DNA of 64,000 nt from Brachionus plicatilis (Eukaryota > Rotifera > Eurotatoria > Ploima > Brachionidae): positions 1 through 64,000 of the forward strand of contig QEOQ01000435.1 in assembly GCA_010279815.1 (NCBI GenBank). Direction: 5' to 3'. The stretch's first letter is position 1; each line of letters starts with the position of its first letter. The notes beneath the pieces are model-generated. The model saw only the letters and a list, made by a program, of their open reading frames with translations, did not search any database and was not told the origin of the DNA. Shown piece by piece: positions 38,367-47,542 of the stretch. Made by a program: the position numbers and the translations under genes.

Positions 38367-38670
38367 TTATCAAGTTTGTTGTGACTCTTGTTTAAAGTAT
38401 CCTGAACTTGTACAAATTTACAAATATTATGAATTGTTAAAAAAAACATTTTGGAACACAAGATCATTAAATATTCAACCTGAAGATAAGGATTTATTTT
38501 ACAAATTACCTTTACAATTTATACATTCCATAAAGTTGGTATTGGGTTTTTTTGCAGCTTCTGATACATTGGTTAACTTTAATTTGATCGGAAAATGGAC
38601 ACAAAGAACAGACCTACCACAAATTATTCATGATTACTTGTATTTACAAATAGCTAATGAAAATGTTCAC
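38367..38670 (+). repeat. Contig-end duplication of 37742-38045
   Basis: A copy of the end of the TK domain and start of the RNR2 domain, differing by one base (a T to C that changes Phe to Ser between two zinc-site Cys residues). The copy ends exactly where the left contig stops. It should not be annotated as a second gene. Confidence 0.93.
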
Positions 38671-38673
38671 TAA

Positions 38674-39315
38674 TTTTCATACTCTTTATTAATTGATCAG
38701 TTTATTGATTATTTTGATCAAACAGAAGTGTTCAATTTATTGACCAGTAGTGAAAGTATTTGTAAAAAGGCGGAATGGGTTAAAAAATATGTAAATTATG
38801 ATAATGATTTGATAAATGTTTTTGCATTTATTTGTGTTGAAGGCATTTTTTTTTCTTCGAGTTTTGGGTTTTTTTATTATTTGAAAGCACAAAATTTTCT
38901 CGATATACCCCAATCTTTAATTCATTCAAATGACGAAATATCTAAAGATGAAAATGTGCACATTTTGTTTGGTATTGAATTTTTTAGATACTTGTTCAAA
39001 AAATCAAATACATCCAATATTGACATGAATATATTTATTCAAATGTTACATCAAGCAGTATTTTGTGAAAACGAATATTTGAAAGAAATATTTGTTGATG
39101 AATATAATCTTGACGGTTTATCACTTGAAGAAATGAAACAACATGTAAATTATATGGCACTGTATATTATTAAAAAAATTAATATTCCACAATTGACACA
39201 ACAATTTCATCCAAATCCTGATTCAAAGATATTAAAATATATTGAAAATCGTATGGGATATGAAAATCAGACAAATTTTTTTGAAAAACACAAATCTGAT
39301 TACACTTTATTTTAA
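38674..39315 (+). CDS. C-terminal half of ribonucleotide reductase small subunit
   Basis: Continues the RNR2 domain after a TAA at 38671-38673 that lies in frame between the Fe-ligand His and the expected radical Tyr. Visible ligands: FICVEGIFFSSSFGFF (Glu) and KDENVHILF (Glu, His). The end NQTNFFEKHKSDYTLF corresponds to the family's conserved end but the acidic R1-docking tail is very short. RNR2 houses the di-iron tyrosyl radical. A single base change turns a serine codon into TAA, so this is a nonsense change, an assembly error or recoding. There is no good independent start codon. Confidence 0.85.
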   Translation, partial: FSYSLLIDQFIDYFDQTEVFNLLTSSESICKKAEWVKKYVNYDNDLINVFAFICVEGIFFSSSFGFFYYLKAQNFLDIPQSLIHSNDEISKDENVHILFGIEFFRYLFKKSNTSNIDMNIFIQMLHQAVFCENEYLKEIFVDEYNLDGLSLEEMKQHVNYMALYIIKKINIPQLTQQFHPNPDSKILKYIENRMGYENQTNFFEKHKSDYTLF

Positions 39316-39329
39316 TACATGTGTAAGCA

Positions 39330-39337
39330 TATAAATA
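39330..39337 (+). promoter_or_regulatory. TATA-like box
   Basis: TATAAATA 55 bases upstream of the ATG at 39393. Confidence 0.45.
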
Positions 39338-39392
39338 TAACTGTTTTTTTTTTTAAAAATTTTATTTTTTAATAAACATTAATAAGATTAAT

Positions 39393-41444
39393 ATGATGAA
39401 TTGTATTAGTTATTTTTCTATATTAATTTTATTAGGCTGGGGGTTTCCTACTACTATTGATGCAGATTTATGGGGGGGGTTTCAAGAAGAAATACCTGAT
39501 TATATTTACAAAAAATATCCATCATTATTTGTAAAATCTGAAACAATTGACGGGGAAAAATATTTTACAACTTTTGATGATGATAACATTATTGAATCAA
39601 CTCATTATAGTTATTATTCATTGTTAAATTATTCTTACAATAATAATAAAGAAATGTGGTTGTTTCAATTATTTTTGAGAATGTTCAATTTGGAAACTAA
39701 TGCTATTATAACAAAAAAAGGAAACACAAACGTAAAAGAAATGTATTTGGGAGCTAATGATTATAAAGATATTTATAAATTTATTGACTCAAAATCAGAT
39801 GAATTTACACAATATCTAAAAAAACGTACTAATCAAATTTATAATAGTAATCTAACATACACACAAACAAGTTTTTTTAACAATATATTATGTCCCAATT
39901 ATTTAATGTATTTAAATCGACCATTAGCATGTATTGCTATTAATGAAGTAATTAACACTTTAAACAATTTGAAATTTACCAATGAAATTTGTAAATATTT
40001 GTATTTAAATATTAATTATCCTATACGATTTATCGAATGTAAATATACAAATTCGTTTTGTTCGGAAAAGGATAATTTTTCAAAATATATATGTGACAAT
40101 TTTGAAGTTGCAGGAGTTTGTTTTGACTTTTATGCAAAAAGGCAATGTTTTAAAACATGTTGTAATAATTTTCTTGAACTTCATTCTATAACAACAACAA
40201 CAGATTCTACTTCAACAATGACCACATCCACCACCTCCACCTCCACCTCCACCTCCACCATCACCACTACCACCACTACCACCACAACTACTAATGAACA
40301 ATATTCAACAATTCATCCAACGGTTGAAGAAACCTCGTCTATTGTTTCTACACCTTCTGCTAGAGAATTCGTTAAACTTCCATCTTATTTAGACAATAAA
40401 CAAGAAAAAGTATTGTTTAGTAAATCAAATTCAAATAATATCAGTGAAAAAACAATGTATATAAAAACTTTATTTGGTATTGAAAGTTTTGTTTTTAATA
40501 CCGATGAAGAATTGACAATGTTAATTGAAGAATATGGCAAGTTTGTTGATACATATTTTGTAAAAACTATTGAGAATAATAGTTTGATTGTCAAAAAAAT
40601 AAAACTAAACAACACAATTAATGACCATGTACCAAAAACATTGATACAAAAACCAATTCAAACTATTCAATTTACAAAACAAATTGATGAAATTCCATTG
40701 GAATTTAATAAAATTACAACAGAAACACTAGACTCCTCTGATTTGAGTGAAGATGAATTAAAAGTTATAATTGAAATGAAAAGTTTGTCTGAAGAATCAT
40801 ATACAAAAAATAGGAAAAAAAGATCAGTTTCAGACGAAATTTTCTCGTTGGACAAATTCAAATTGTTTGACTTTAATTCAAAATATCAATGGACAGCATT
40901 TGAGATGACAACCACAGTATACGAATTAATTCAACTTGCGAAAAAAATTGGTGATCGTGATCAGTGTTTATCAAAAACATTCTATACGGAATTTATAAAT
41001 AGATATTATAGAATTTTAAATAGACTAGACGAAATGACCAAATCAAACGATTTAAAATCATTAGTTTTACACAACAAACAAATATATACAAACTATATTG
41101 AATCAATAAGTAAATTTAATACACCTTCATGTATATTATTTTCGAATTACAAGTTTTCAATTGAATATTTATATAGACAATATTTTGATACAAAATTAAT
41201 ACATACAGAATTTGGTACAAAATCATTTTATGTTTTAATGTCAATAGAGTTTAAAAAATGGTGTGTTCAATCTTGGGAAACAATATTAATGTCAAATGTA
41301 GAGAATCAATTGACAAATATAAATGCAAATCAATATGCTAATAATGTTCAAAGTGTAACTGAATTCGAATCCATATTGGATTCTGTATTTGTTGGAAAAA
41401 CAAACAATCACAGTTTTTATCAATGGCTTGGACGAATTTCATAA
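39393..41444 (+). CDS. Secreted/envelope Cys-rich, mucin-like protein, 683 aa
   Basis: Signal peptide at residues 1-24 (YFSILILLGWGFPTTIDA). Near residues 222-262 six or seven cysteines follow a ShK-like spacing ending CFKTCCN. Residues 268-305 are almost only Thr/Ser (low-complexity TCC/ACC repeats in DNA), a likely O-glycosylated stalk. A dibasic cluster NRKKRS near residue 473 fits a furin-type processing site. The overall layout (signal, Cys-rich module, mucin stalk, cleavage site) suits a secreted effector or virion surface protein; no family is recognised. The TAA at 41442 is followed in the same frame by the next open frame. Confidence 0.7.
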   Translation: MMNCISYFSILILLGWGFPTTIDADLWGGFQEEIPDYIYKKYPSLFVKSETIDGEKYFTTFDDDNIIESTHYSYYSLLNYSYNNNKEMWLFQLFLRMFNLETNAIITKKGNTNVKEMYLGANDYKDIYKFIDSKSDEFTQYLKKRTNQIYNSNLTYTQTSFFNNILCPNYLMYLNRPLACIAINEVINTLNNLKFTNEICKYLYLNINYPIRFIECKYTNSFCSEKDNFSKYICDNFEVAGVCFDFYAKRQCFKTCCNNFLELHSITTTTDSTSTMTTSTTSTSTSTSTITTTTTTTTTTNEQYSTIHPTVEETSSIVSTPSAREFVKLPSYLDNKQEKVLFSKSNSNNISEKTMYIKTLFGIESFVFNTDEELTMLIEEYGKFVDTYFVKTIENNSLIVKKIKLNNTINDHVPKTLIQKPIQTIQFTKQIDEIPLEFNKITTETLDSSDLSEDELKVIIEMKSLSEESYTKNRKKRSVSDEIFSLDKFKLFDFNSKYQWTAFEMTTTVYELIQLAKKIGDRDQCLSKTFYTEFINRYYRILNRLDEMTKSNDLKSLVLHNKQIYTNYIESISKFNTPSCILFSNYKFSIEYLYRQYFDTKLIHTEFGTKSFYVLMSIEFKKWCVQSWETILMSNVENQLTNINANQYANNVQSVTEFESILDSVFVGKTNNHSFYQWLGRIS

Positions 41445-41462
41445 GGTAATGCTGACATTATA

Positions 41463-42143
41463 ATGAGGACAAAAACAATGTACGACTATTTTGTGAGAAA
41501 ATTGCTTTACATTTTTGTTGGTGATTCACACTGTAAAAATATCATTAATGAAGAATTACTATTGGCAATATATAAATTTGTTGACAAAACTAATACACTG
41601 TATCAACCAATGTTGGAAAAATGTCTTTCATTTAGAGATTATGTTGAAAATTGGCCACGTGGTTTTACAATACAAAAAACAATACTAGGAACATCATTAA
41701 CATTTCCTTTCAGAAGTCCAATAAAGAAGAATTGTACAAAACCAAAGCAAAATGTTTATCTCAATCAAAACAATGTTATGGTTAAGGAAGTTACACCATA
41801 TGTTTACAATTCGATTTTTTGTCTTGAAACACGTCAAGATTTTGAAAGGGAAAAATTAAACTATTACGAATATATGGGTAGACATGGATACTTTAATTGT
41901 AACAATGTAAAGTTTATTGTTGAATTTATCAACTATTTGGAAGAAATCTCAAAGAAACATAATACTATCAATTTGGAAACAATGTATTATTTGTTACCAT
42001 TGAGACATTTTAAATGTTCAAGCATTGATGTTGATAGATTATTTTTCATATTAAGAAAACGTTCACAAGATGATATTTGTCAATTGTGTGCTGCCGCAAG
42101 AATTCAAATCTTGAATATAATTTTTATTAATCTTGAATATTAA
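41463..42143 (+). CDS. Unknown protein or C-terminal continuation of the preceding gene, 226 aa
   Basis: It lies in the same reading frame as 39393-41444, separated only by one TAA and six codons. Composition is similar (Cys, Asn, aromatic residues; FVGDSHCKNIIN, IFCLETRQDFERE). Either it starts at its own ATG (41463) or a stop interrupts a longer gene. It ends in a cluster of three ATCTTGAAT repeats that shifts the frame. Function unknown. Confidence 0.5.
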   Translation: MRTKTMYDYFVRKLLYIFVGDSHCKNIINEELLLAIYKFVDKTNTLYQPMLEKCLSFRDYVENWPRGFTIQKTILGTSLTFPFRSPIKKNCTKPKQNVYLNQNNVMVKEVTPYVYNSIFCLETRQDFEREKLNYYEYMGRHGYFNCNNVKFIVEFINYLEEISKKHNTINLETMYYLLPLRHFKCSSIDVDRLFFILRKRSQDDICQLCAAARIQILNIIFINLEY

Positions 42144-42145
42144 TC

Positions 42146-42517
42146 TTGAATGATAATATAATTGGATCAAGTATTGAGCAATTACAAAAATATGATCATT
42201 TACAACGTATTTTATTACGTAGCTCTTATGATTCAACGGTTTATAACAAGTATTTGTTTGATCGTGTAGAATGTACAATATATAAAGTTATACGACGTGT
42301 AATATCAATGTTGTACAAATTTAAAAAAAATAATTGGATTGAACAAATTAAAATTGTAACTTATGATCTTTTGAATGAACATCTCAAAAAATATAAACAC
42401 AAATCAAATCAAATAGTTCAGATTCACATGTCAAACTTGTTGTATTATTTAAAACACAAGACATATGATTTAAATATTGGATCTTTGCGTACATGTTTAT
42501 TGTATCAAATAGATTAA
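42146..42517 (+). pseudogene. Frame-shifted continuation, 123 codons
   Basis: Opens without a methionine just after the ATCTTGAAT repeats at 42108, 42130 and 42143. The 35 bases between first and last repeat account exactly for the frame change, so a small tandem expansion probably split the gene. Content is protein-like (FDRVECTIYKVIRRVISMLY, NLLYYLKHKTYDLN). Function unknown. Confidence 0.5.
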
Positions 42518-42574
42518 ACAAAATTAATTTAAATTATTTTATTTAATAAAAAGAATAATAAAAAAAAAAACAAA

Positions 42575-42985
42575 TTATTTTTTTAATCTTTTCATAATAC
42601 GATGTATGTGGTAATAATTTGAACAACCATTCATTCTCTTTTGCTTTAATTTTCTCATTTGTCTTAATAAAATATGATTTTTAAATGTAGTTATTTGTTT
42701 CTTCTTTTTTTTATCTTGCTCATCACCACGGCTAGTATTAGGAATAATTTGTTTACCTTCTTTTGTTGTCATGTTATTTGAACTTTTTTGAAAAACTACA
42801 TGTTGATCTGGTTCTAAATTTTTTAGCATTTTTTGATGGTGTTCCAAATGATAAAAATAATCAATAATTTCTTCTTGTCGAGGAATTGATGGTGGAATCC
42901 AACCTTCAGTGTCATTAAATCCATATTCTATTAATCCCATTTGATTTTGGATTATTTCGCCATTTTCATCATATATTTCAAACAT
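42575..42985 (-). CDS. Unknown protein, 136 aa, basic C-terminus
   Basis: N-terminal half acidic (MFEIYDENGEIIQNQMG), C-terminal half strongly basic (DKKKKKQITT, RQMRKLKQKRMNG, IMKRLKK). No family recognised. The charge split is typical of small nucleic-acid-binding or virion proteins. Converges with the plus-strand frames upstream. Confidence 0.6.
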   Translation of the reverse strand: MFEIYDENGEIIQNQMGLIEYGFNDTEGWIPPSIPRQEEIIDYFYHLEHHQKMLKNLEPDQHVVFQKSSNNMTTKEGKQIIPNTSRGDEQDKKKKKQITTFKNHILLRQMRKLKQKRMNGCSNYYHIHRIMKRLKK

Positions 42986-43101
42986 TTTTTTTTAAAAATT
43001 CAGATTACTAAAATGTCTAATTATATATATACCCAATAATGACGTTTTCTTTTTTTAATTACGTGAATAACGTGATATATATGTTTGTTGTGTTTTGAGG
43101 A

Positions 43102-43109
43102 TATAAATG
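43102..43109 (+). promoter_or_regulatory. TATA-like element
   Basis: TATAAATG 38 bases upstream of the ATG at 43147, a one-base variant of the recurrent octamer. Confidence 0.35.
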
Positions 43110-43146
43110 TTTCAAAATTTTGGAATTTTTTAAAAATAAAAAAAAA

Positions 43147-44427
43147 ATGGAAAAAGCAAAAAATATACAATCATGTATTGAAACAAAACATATACACGGA
43201 CATGATATATGTTTGGACGATTGCTCTCATCAAGACTGTATTTATATAAAAAAAAATAATGTTGTTCAATATATGATCAATAATACAATTTATCACAACT
43301 CTTATTTGATGCCACATCAAATATCTATAAATCGTCTAGTTAGATATTTGTTTTTTTTTCCAAATATTGATGATGGTCATTTAAATGCTATTTATTATGA
43401 ATATATTCATCATTGGAATTATTCTTACCCCAAACCACGTATTAGTGACTTATTTATGGAATTATATTACAAATTCAAGTTTGATTTTGATGTTATAATT
43501 GATAGTTATAAAAATGAAGTATTACAAAGATTTAATGAAACAAAAGAATTGATTGTATTTAAATACTGTTTTGGAAAAATTCATGATATTTCTGCTTATT
43601 ATCCTTGTGAATTAGATATTTCAAAACGTTATAGTCTATTCAATAAGATAGAATGTTTACTAAAGGATGCTCCCAAAAACTTTTTGATTTACACAACGGT
43701 ACAAAAGAAAATTAAAAATATTTTTACATTATGGTGGTTATATTTTTTCCTCATTTTTTATATAATATTTTTGTATAGTCCACATTTTTTGTTTTTTTTA
43801 ATTTTATTTTTGTCGAGGTTTATTCTTTTAAAATGTCCTCAAAACCATAAACAAATTTACGAATATAAAGAATCATTGGTAGATTCTTTACAATTTATGC
43901 AAGAAAAACTTTGGCCAAATGAGTTACATAATTATTTATGGTTATGTGAATATGGATATGGTCAATATGACGAGGATTATGATGAAGATGATAAATTATT
44001 CAATAAGTTATTATATAATTTAGATGAATATATTGATTATATGATTTATTATTATGAAATACGTGAAGAATTTGAAGAATTGACAAAAAAAATTAAAAAA
44101 ACAAATTTTTATTGTACAAGAGATTTGGAAGGTTTTTGTTATCCCAAAAAATATACCGAATTTGTTCATGTACTTAAAAATTATGAAAACAATTATGATT
44201 ATACAGAATATGAATTAAAAGTATTGGATTCTAAATTGATGGCAAACAATATTAAGGAAATGAGAAATGTTTATTTTAAAGTTTATTGTACACAATTAAG
44301 TTTTGATGAAACAACAAACAAAATAAATTATGTTCTTGCCATTGACAAAAAACAATCAAGATTAATTGAATTATCCATTAATGTTAAATATGGTAGATTG
44401 GAGTTTAAATATGATAAATTTTTTTAA
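43147..44427 (+). CDS. Membrane-associated unknown protein, 426 aa
   Basis: ATG at 43147 (MEKAKNIQS) chosen. A His/Cys-rich segment lies near residues 15-35 (HIHGHDICLDDCSHQDC), possibly metal binding. Two adjoining hydrophobic stretches near residues 198-235 (WWLYFFLIFYIIFLY, FLFFLILFLSRFILL) form a membrane hairpin. A Tyr/Asp/Glu-rich region follows (YGQYDEDYDEDDKLF). No family recognised. Confidence 0.65.
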   Translation: MEKAKNIQSCIETKHIHGHDICLDDCSHQDCIYIKKNNVVQYMINNTIYHNSYLMPHQISINRLVRYLFFFPNIDDGHLNAIYYEYIHHWNYSYPKPRISDLFMELYYKFKFDFDVIIDSYKNEVLQRFNETKELIVFKYCFGKIHDISAYYPCELDISKRYSLFNKIECLLKDAPKNFLIYTTVQKKIKNIFTLWWLYFFLIFYIIFLYSPHFLFFLILFLSRFILLKCPQNHKQIYEYKESLVDSLQFMQEKLWPNELHNYLWLCEYGYGQYDEDYDEDDKLFNKLLYNLDEYIDYMIYYYEIREEFEELTKKIKKTNFYCTRDLEGFCYPKKYTEFVHVLKNYENNYDYTEYELKVLDSKLMANNIKEMRNVYFKVYCTQLSFDETTNKINYVLAIDKKQSRLIELSINVKYGRLEFKYDKFF

Positions 44428-44476
44428 AATAAAAGATGTATAAATAATTGGTTATTTTTTTTAAAAATCAAAAAAA

Positions 44477-44755
44477 ATGGAAAAAAAATTGGATTTAATA
44501 ATTGCAGAAAATAACAAACACTTGTTTGAAAAATCAAATATTGAATTGACCCTTGAAACATTTGATTCAATAAATTCAGTGTTAAAAAAATTAAAACTAG
44601 CACTTGTTGAAACAAAATACAATGTATGTTCTGATCATATTGATTATTTAATATCAAAAGTAGGAGACGCAAAAAACGAAGTATTATTGGAAAAATTAAA
44701 TGAACGATACAAATCGGATGAAGATGATTTTTTCCTATCAAAATTAAATTATTAA
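44477..44755 (+). CDS. Small helical protein, 92 aa
   Basis: Predicted long amphipathic helices with heptad-like Leu/Ile spacing (DLIIAENNKHLFEKSNIEL, LEKLNERYKSDEDD). No family recognised; a coiled-coil oligomer is plausible. Starts 49 bases after the membrane protein and has the local A-rich leader before ATG. Confidence 0.6.
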   Translation: MEKKLDLIIAENNKHLFEKSNIELTLETFDSINSVLKKLKLALVETKYNVCSDHIDYLISKVGDAKNEVLLEKLNERYKSDEDDFFLSKLNY

Positions 44756-44813
44756 TTGTAATTAATAAAGAATTAAGTTTACTACTTGGTTGATTTTTTT
44801 TTTGTATTACTTT

Positions 44814-44835
44814 ACACACACACACACACACACAC
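44814..44835. repeat. (AC)n microsatellite
   Basis: Eleven AC dinucleotides between two convergent genes, six bases before the end of the gene at 44841. Confidence 0.9.
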
Positions 44836-44840
44836 TATAT

Positions 44841-46397
44841 TCAAATCAATTCTTTGAATCCTTGTCGAATATTAATATTCCAAAGATAGTTGTTTAACGC
44901 CAAATCTAAATTTGATTCTAGTGTCTGTTTAAATTTAGAATACAACTCATCATTATTATAATTAGGATAATATTTGTCAAAAAAATTCTTGTTTTTTTGA
45001 TAATCAAATTGAAGTCGATTTTTTATAAATTTATTTTCTCCATTGCACATTTTTTTTCTCCATTGTTCAAAAACATGATTTTTAAAGTCTCCAGTATCGG
45101 ATGTTAAGTCTAAATTTAGGCTATTAAATAAATTATCATCCTCATCTGTCCTACCACATGATTTTTTTCTAAAATGATTTGGTTTTATTCTTTTTAGTGT
45201 TAATGGTCGTTTTTCTTCTTTTATATCTATATTAGGATTTGTATCATTTGATGACATAAACATTGATGCATAATTTGAAATCAAGTTTGTAATTTCATTT
45301 TTACTTCTTATTTCATACAATGCATTATTAAAAAATTTAACCATGTCTATTGAAGTATTTAAATATGAATTTTTATTTCTATAAAAAAAATCCCAATCGG
45401 TAATGTTTAACGCCTCTTCAATCAACACCTCAGAATTATATTGTCTATAAAACAAGTTTATTATATTCTTTGTATGCATTGCGCCTGAGAGGTAAAAAAA
45501 CAAATTTTTGTCCAACTCGTTGTGAATATTATTAAAAATATCAGCTTCTTGATTAGATAAAGTAATAAACAATTGTTCTATTATGAATGTTGGATGATAC
45601 CTTGATTTATTTTTGGAATACAAAAAGTAAATTGTATTTGTTGTATGAATGCATTTTAAAAGAGGTCCTCCATAACTGATTTGAAATGATTGATCCAATA
45701 ATTCAATCTTTTTTTTATCATCATACTCTTTATGATCTAACAAATAAATGAGAGAACAAAAATATAACGTACAACGAAACAAATCAAAAAATGTAATTAG
45801 TCTATTTCCAAATTCTATAGATATAAAGAATTTCATAAAATAATGTTCATATATGGAAAAATTTACATCAGCTTTTGACGTATAATATTCAAAAAATGTT
45901 GTCAATAGGCGAATACATGATTTTAGATCTGTATAACAATACTGTCTTTCAATATAATTATCTTCATGATCTTCATATTCTCTAGTGACTAGTGAGGGAT
46001 AAAGCAAATCCCATAATAATCGATCATCGATTTTTTTTATTACTGGATTATTAATTTTATTTGCATATCTAATTAATGAGTACAATTTTGGATTTTTGTA
46101 AACTTTTTTTTTACTATTTGGATTAAAACCATTGTATTTCTCAAAATTGTCTATGATCAATGGATCAGGGGACTGATCCGCCTCCAAATAAACAACGCTA
46201 CGCTTATCCTCATTATACAAGTAATTAAAGAATTTTTCTATTCCAACGGCATAATAAGATTTTAAATTAAAATCTCTAATTTGTCCTTCATGAATTTCTC
46301 CAAATAAAATTAGAGTTACAAGTTTGTTGTCGGTTTTCCGTTTAAATTTACAAAAATAAATATTGACCACACTTGAAGGTGTAAAATTTAGAGCCAT
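44841..46397 (-). CDS. Unknown protein with EreA/ChaN-like (GExH) motifs, 518 aa
   Basis: The motif set LILFGEIHEGQIRDF near residue 33, VVYLEADQSP near 72, IDDRLLWDLL near 122 and YLSGAMHTKNI near 308 parallels the GExH / E / DxR / GxxH pattern of the EreA-ChaN-like (TraB/TIKI-related) superfamily, metal-dependent hydrolases of uncertain substrate. Similar proteins are known from giant viruses. The C-terminal 150 residues are charged and not conserved. Function remains open; assignment rests only on motif order. Confidence 0.5.
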   Translation of the reverse strand: MALNFTPSSVVNIYFCKFKRKTDNKLVTLILFGEIHEGQIRDFNLKSYYAVGIEKFFNYLYNEDKRSVVYLEADQSPDPLIIDNFEKYNGFNPNSKKKVYKNPKLYSLIRYANKINNPVIKKIDDRLLWDLLYPSLVTREYEDHEDNYIERQYCYTDLKSCIRLLTTFFEYYTSKADVNFSIYEHYFMKFFISIEFGNRLITFFDLFRCTLYFCSLIYLLDHKEYDDKKKIELLDQSFQISYGGPLLKCIHTTNTIYFLYSKNKSRYHPTFIIEQLFITLSNQEADIFNNIHNELDKNLFFYLSGAMHTKNIINLFYRQYNSEVLIEEALNITDWDFFYRNKNSYLNTSIDMVKFFNNALYEIRSKNEITNLISNYASMFMSSNDTNPNIDIKEEKRPLTLKRIKPNHFRKKSCGRTDEDDNLFNSLNLDLTSDTGDFKNHVFEQWRKKMCNGENKFIKNRLQFDYQKNKNFFDKYYPNYNNDELYSKFKQTLESNLDLALNNYLWNINIRQGFKELI

Positions 46398-46503
46398 TTA
46401 GTTTAACATTAAAAGTATTAACATACATTTATTATAAACTATAATTAAATTATTAATATGATATTATTTTTTTTTACACTCTTTAAAAATTTTATTTCTC
46501 AAA

Positions 46504-47451
46504 TCAAAAACCACTATTAAGACGGTAAATTTTCATTTCATACAATAAAGCATCAAATAAATCAATTTTTTGATTTGTGTACACACGGCGCCATAAAAAT
46601 TCACACATGTGTAAATCTATATGTTTTCGACAAAGGCCTTGACGTGTAAGTTTTTGTTTTAGTGGTCTCCACATTGCCTCAATATTTTGTGTGTGTGCTA
46701 ATGTTTTGGGGTCTATAAAATTCTTTGAATGATTAACAATTTTGTGTTTGTAACCACCGTATTTTTTTAAAAAACCATACGCCTTCCATTCATCAGTTAC
46801 AACAGTGGAACCTTTTTTTACATGTTTGTTAACCAATTGTCTCAAATTTTGTTCATTTCTAATATTATTTGGTATTATCTCAAGGCGAAAATCACCTGGT
46901 TGACCATTTAAATCCAACATTCCTAATATCCATATACCATCTACAAATCTTCCTTTGTTATTTTTCCGACTACCAATTTTTGTTTCATCAATTTGAACAA
47001 CATGACCAGGACCACCAATTTTGTCCATTTTTTCATACAATCTATCCAAACTAAATTGACACAATTCTCTACAATAATTGTACCAATCACAAACAGTACC
47101 TTTGCTTGTTTTTTCATTCAAACATATTGAGGTTTCTACAATTGCTTGATTATATGTAAAATCACGTGCAAAACAATAACAAATAAGTAAAACTTTTGCT
47201 ATTGGTATTTTTGTTTTTTCAAACCATGTATTTGTCAACATTGACTTGGTTTGAGAACAATTTGAACAATAAAAATATGGGTATCCGTGTGATGTGCTAC
47301 CATTTTTCCAACTTATTTTCATATATTGTAATTTACATTTAGAACATTTTTCATTAGCCGACACTAATCCTTTACTTATACACCACTTTATAATTGAATC
47401 ACGATCAAGAGATATTAATTCTGTTGTTAGAGAAACAATATTATTAAACAT
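46504..47451 (-). mobile_element. ISXO2/IS1595-type (Merlin-like) DDE transposase gene, 315 aa
   Basis: A zinc ribbon lies near residues 35-72 (CSKCKLQYMKIS, FYCSNCSQTK). The DDE core is VVQIDETKIGSRKN near residue 168, GSTVVTDEWKAYGF near 217 and HTQNIEAMWRPLKQKL near 255, typical of ISXO2-like/Merlin transposases. The open frame is full length, so the protein could be active. I find no convincing terminal inverted repeats or target-site duplication in the flanks (46398-46503, 47452-47542), so the gene may be immobile or domesticated. It sits cleanly between viral genes on the same strand. Confidence 0.85.
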
Positions 47452-47542
47452 TTTTTTTTTCCAATTTAATATTTAAAAAAAAAAACAATTAATATAATTA
47501 GATTACTCTAAAAAAAAAAAAAAAACTTTTATGTGTATAAGT

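Noticed and set aside
38032..38673. Apparent second RNR2/TK gene after the N run
   Set aside because: The sequence duplicates 37742-38045; it is an overlap of contig ends, not a gene duplication.
46398..47542. Terminal inverted repeats of the transposon
   Set aside because: Only A/T-rich chance similarity (ACTCT next to A/T runs) is seen on both sides.
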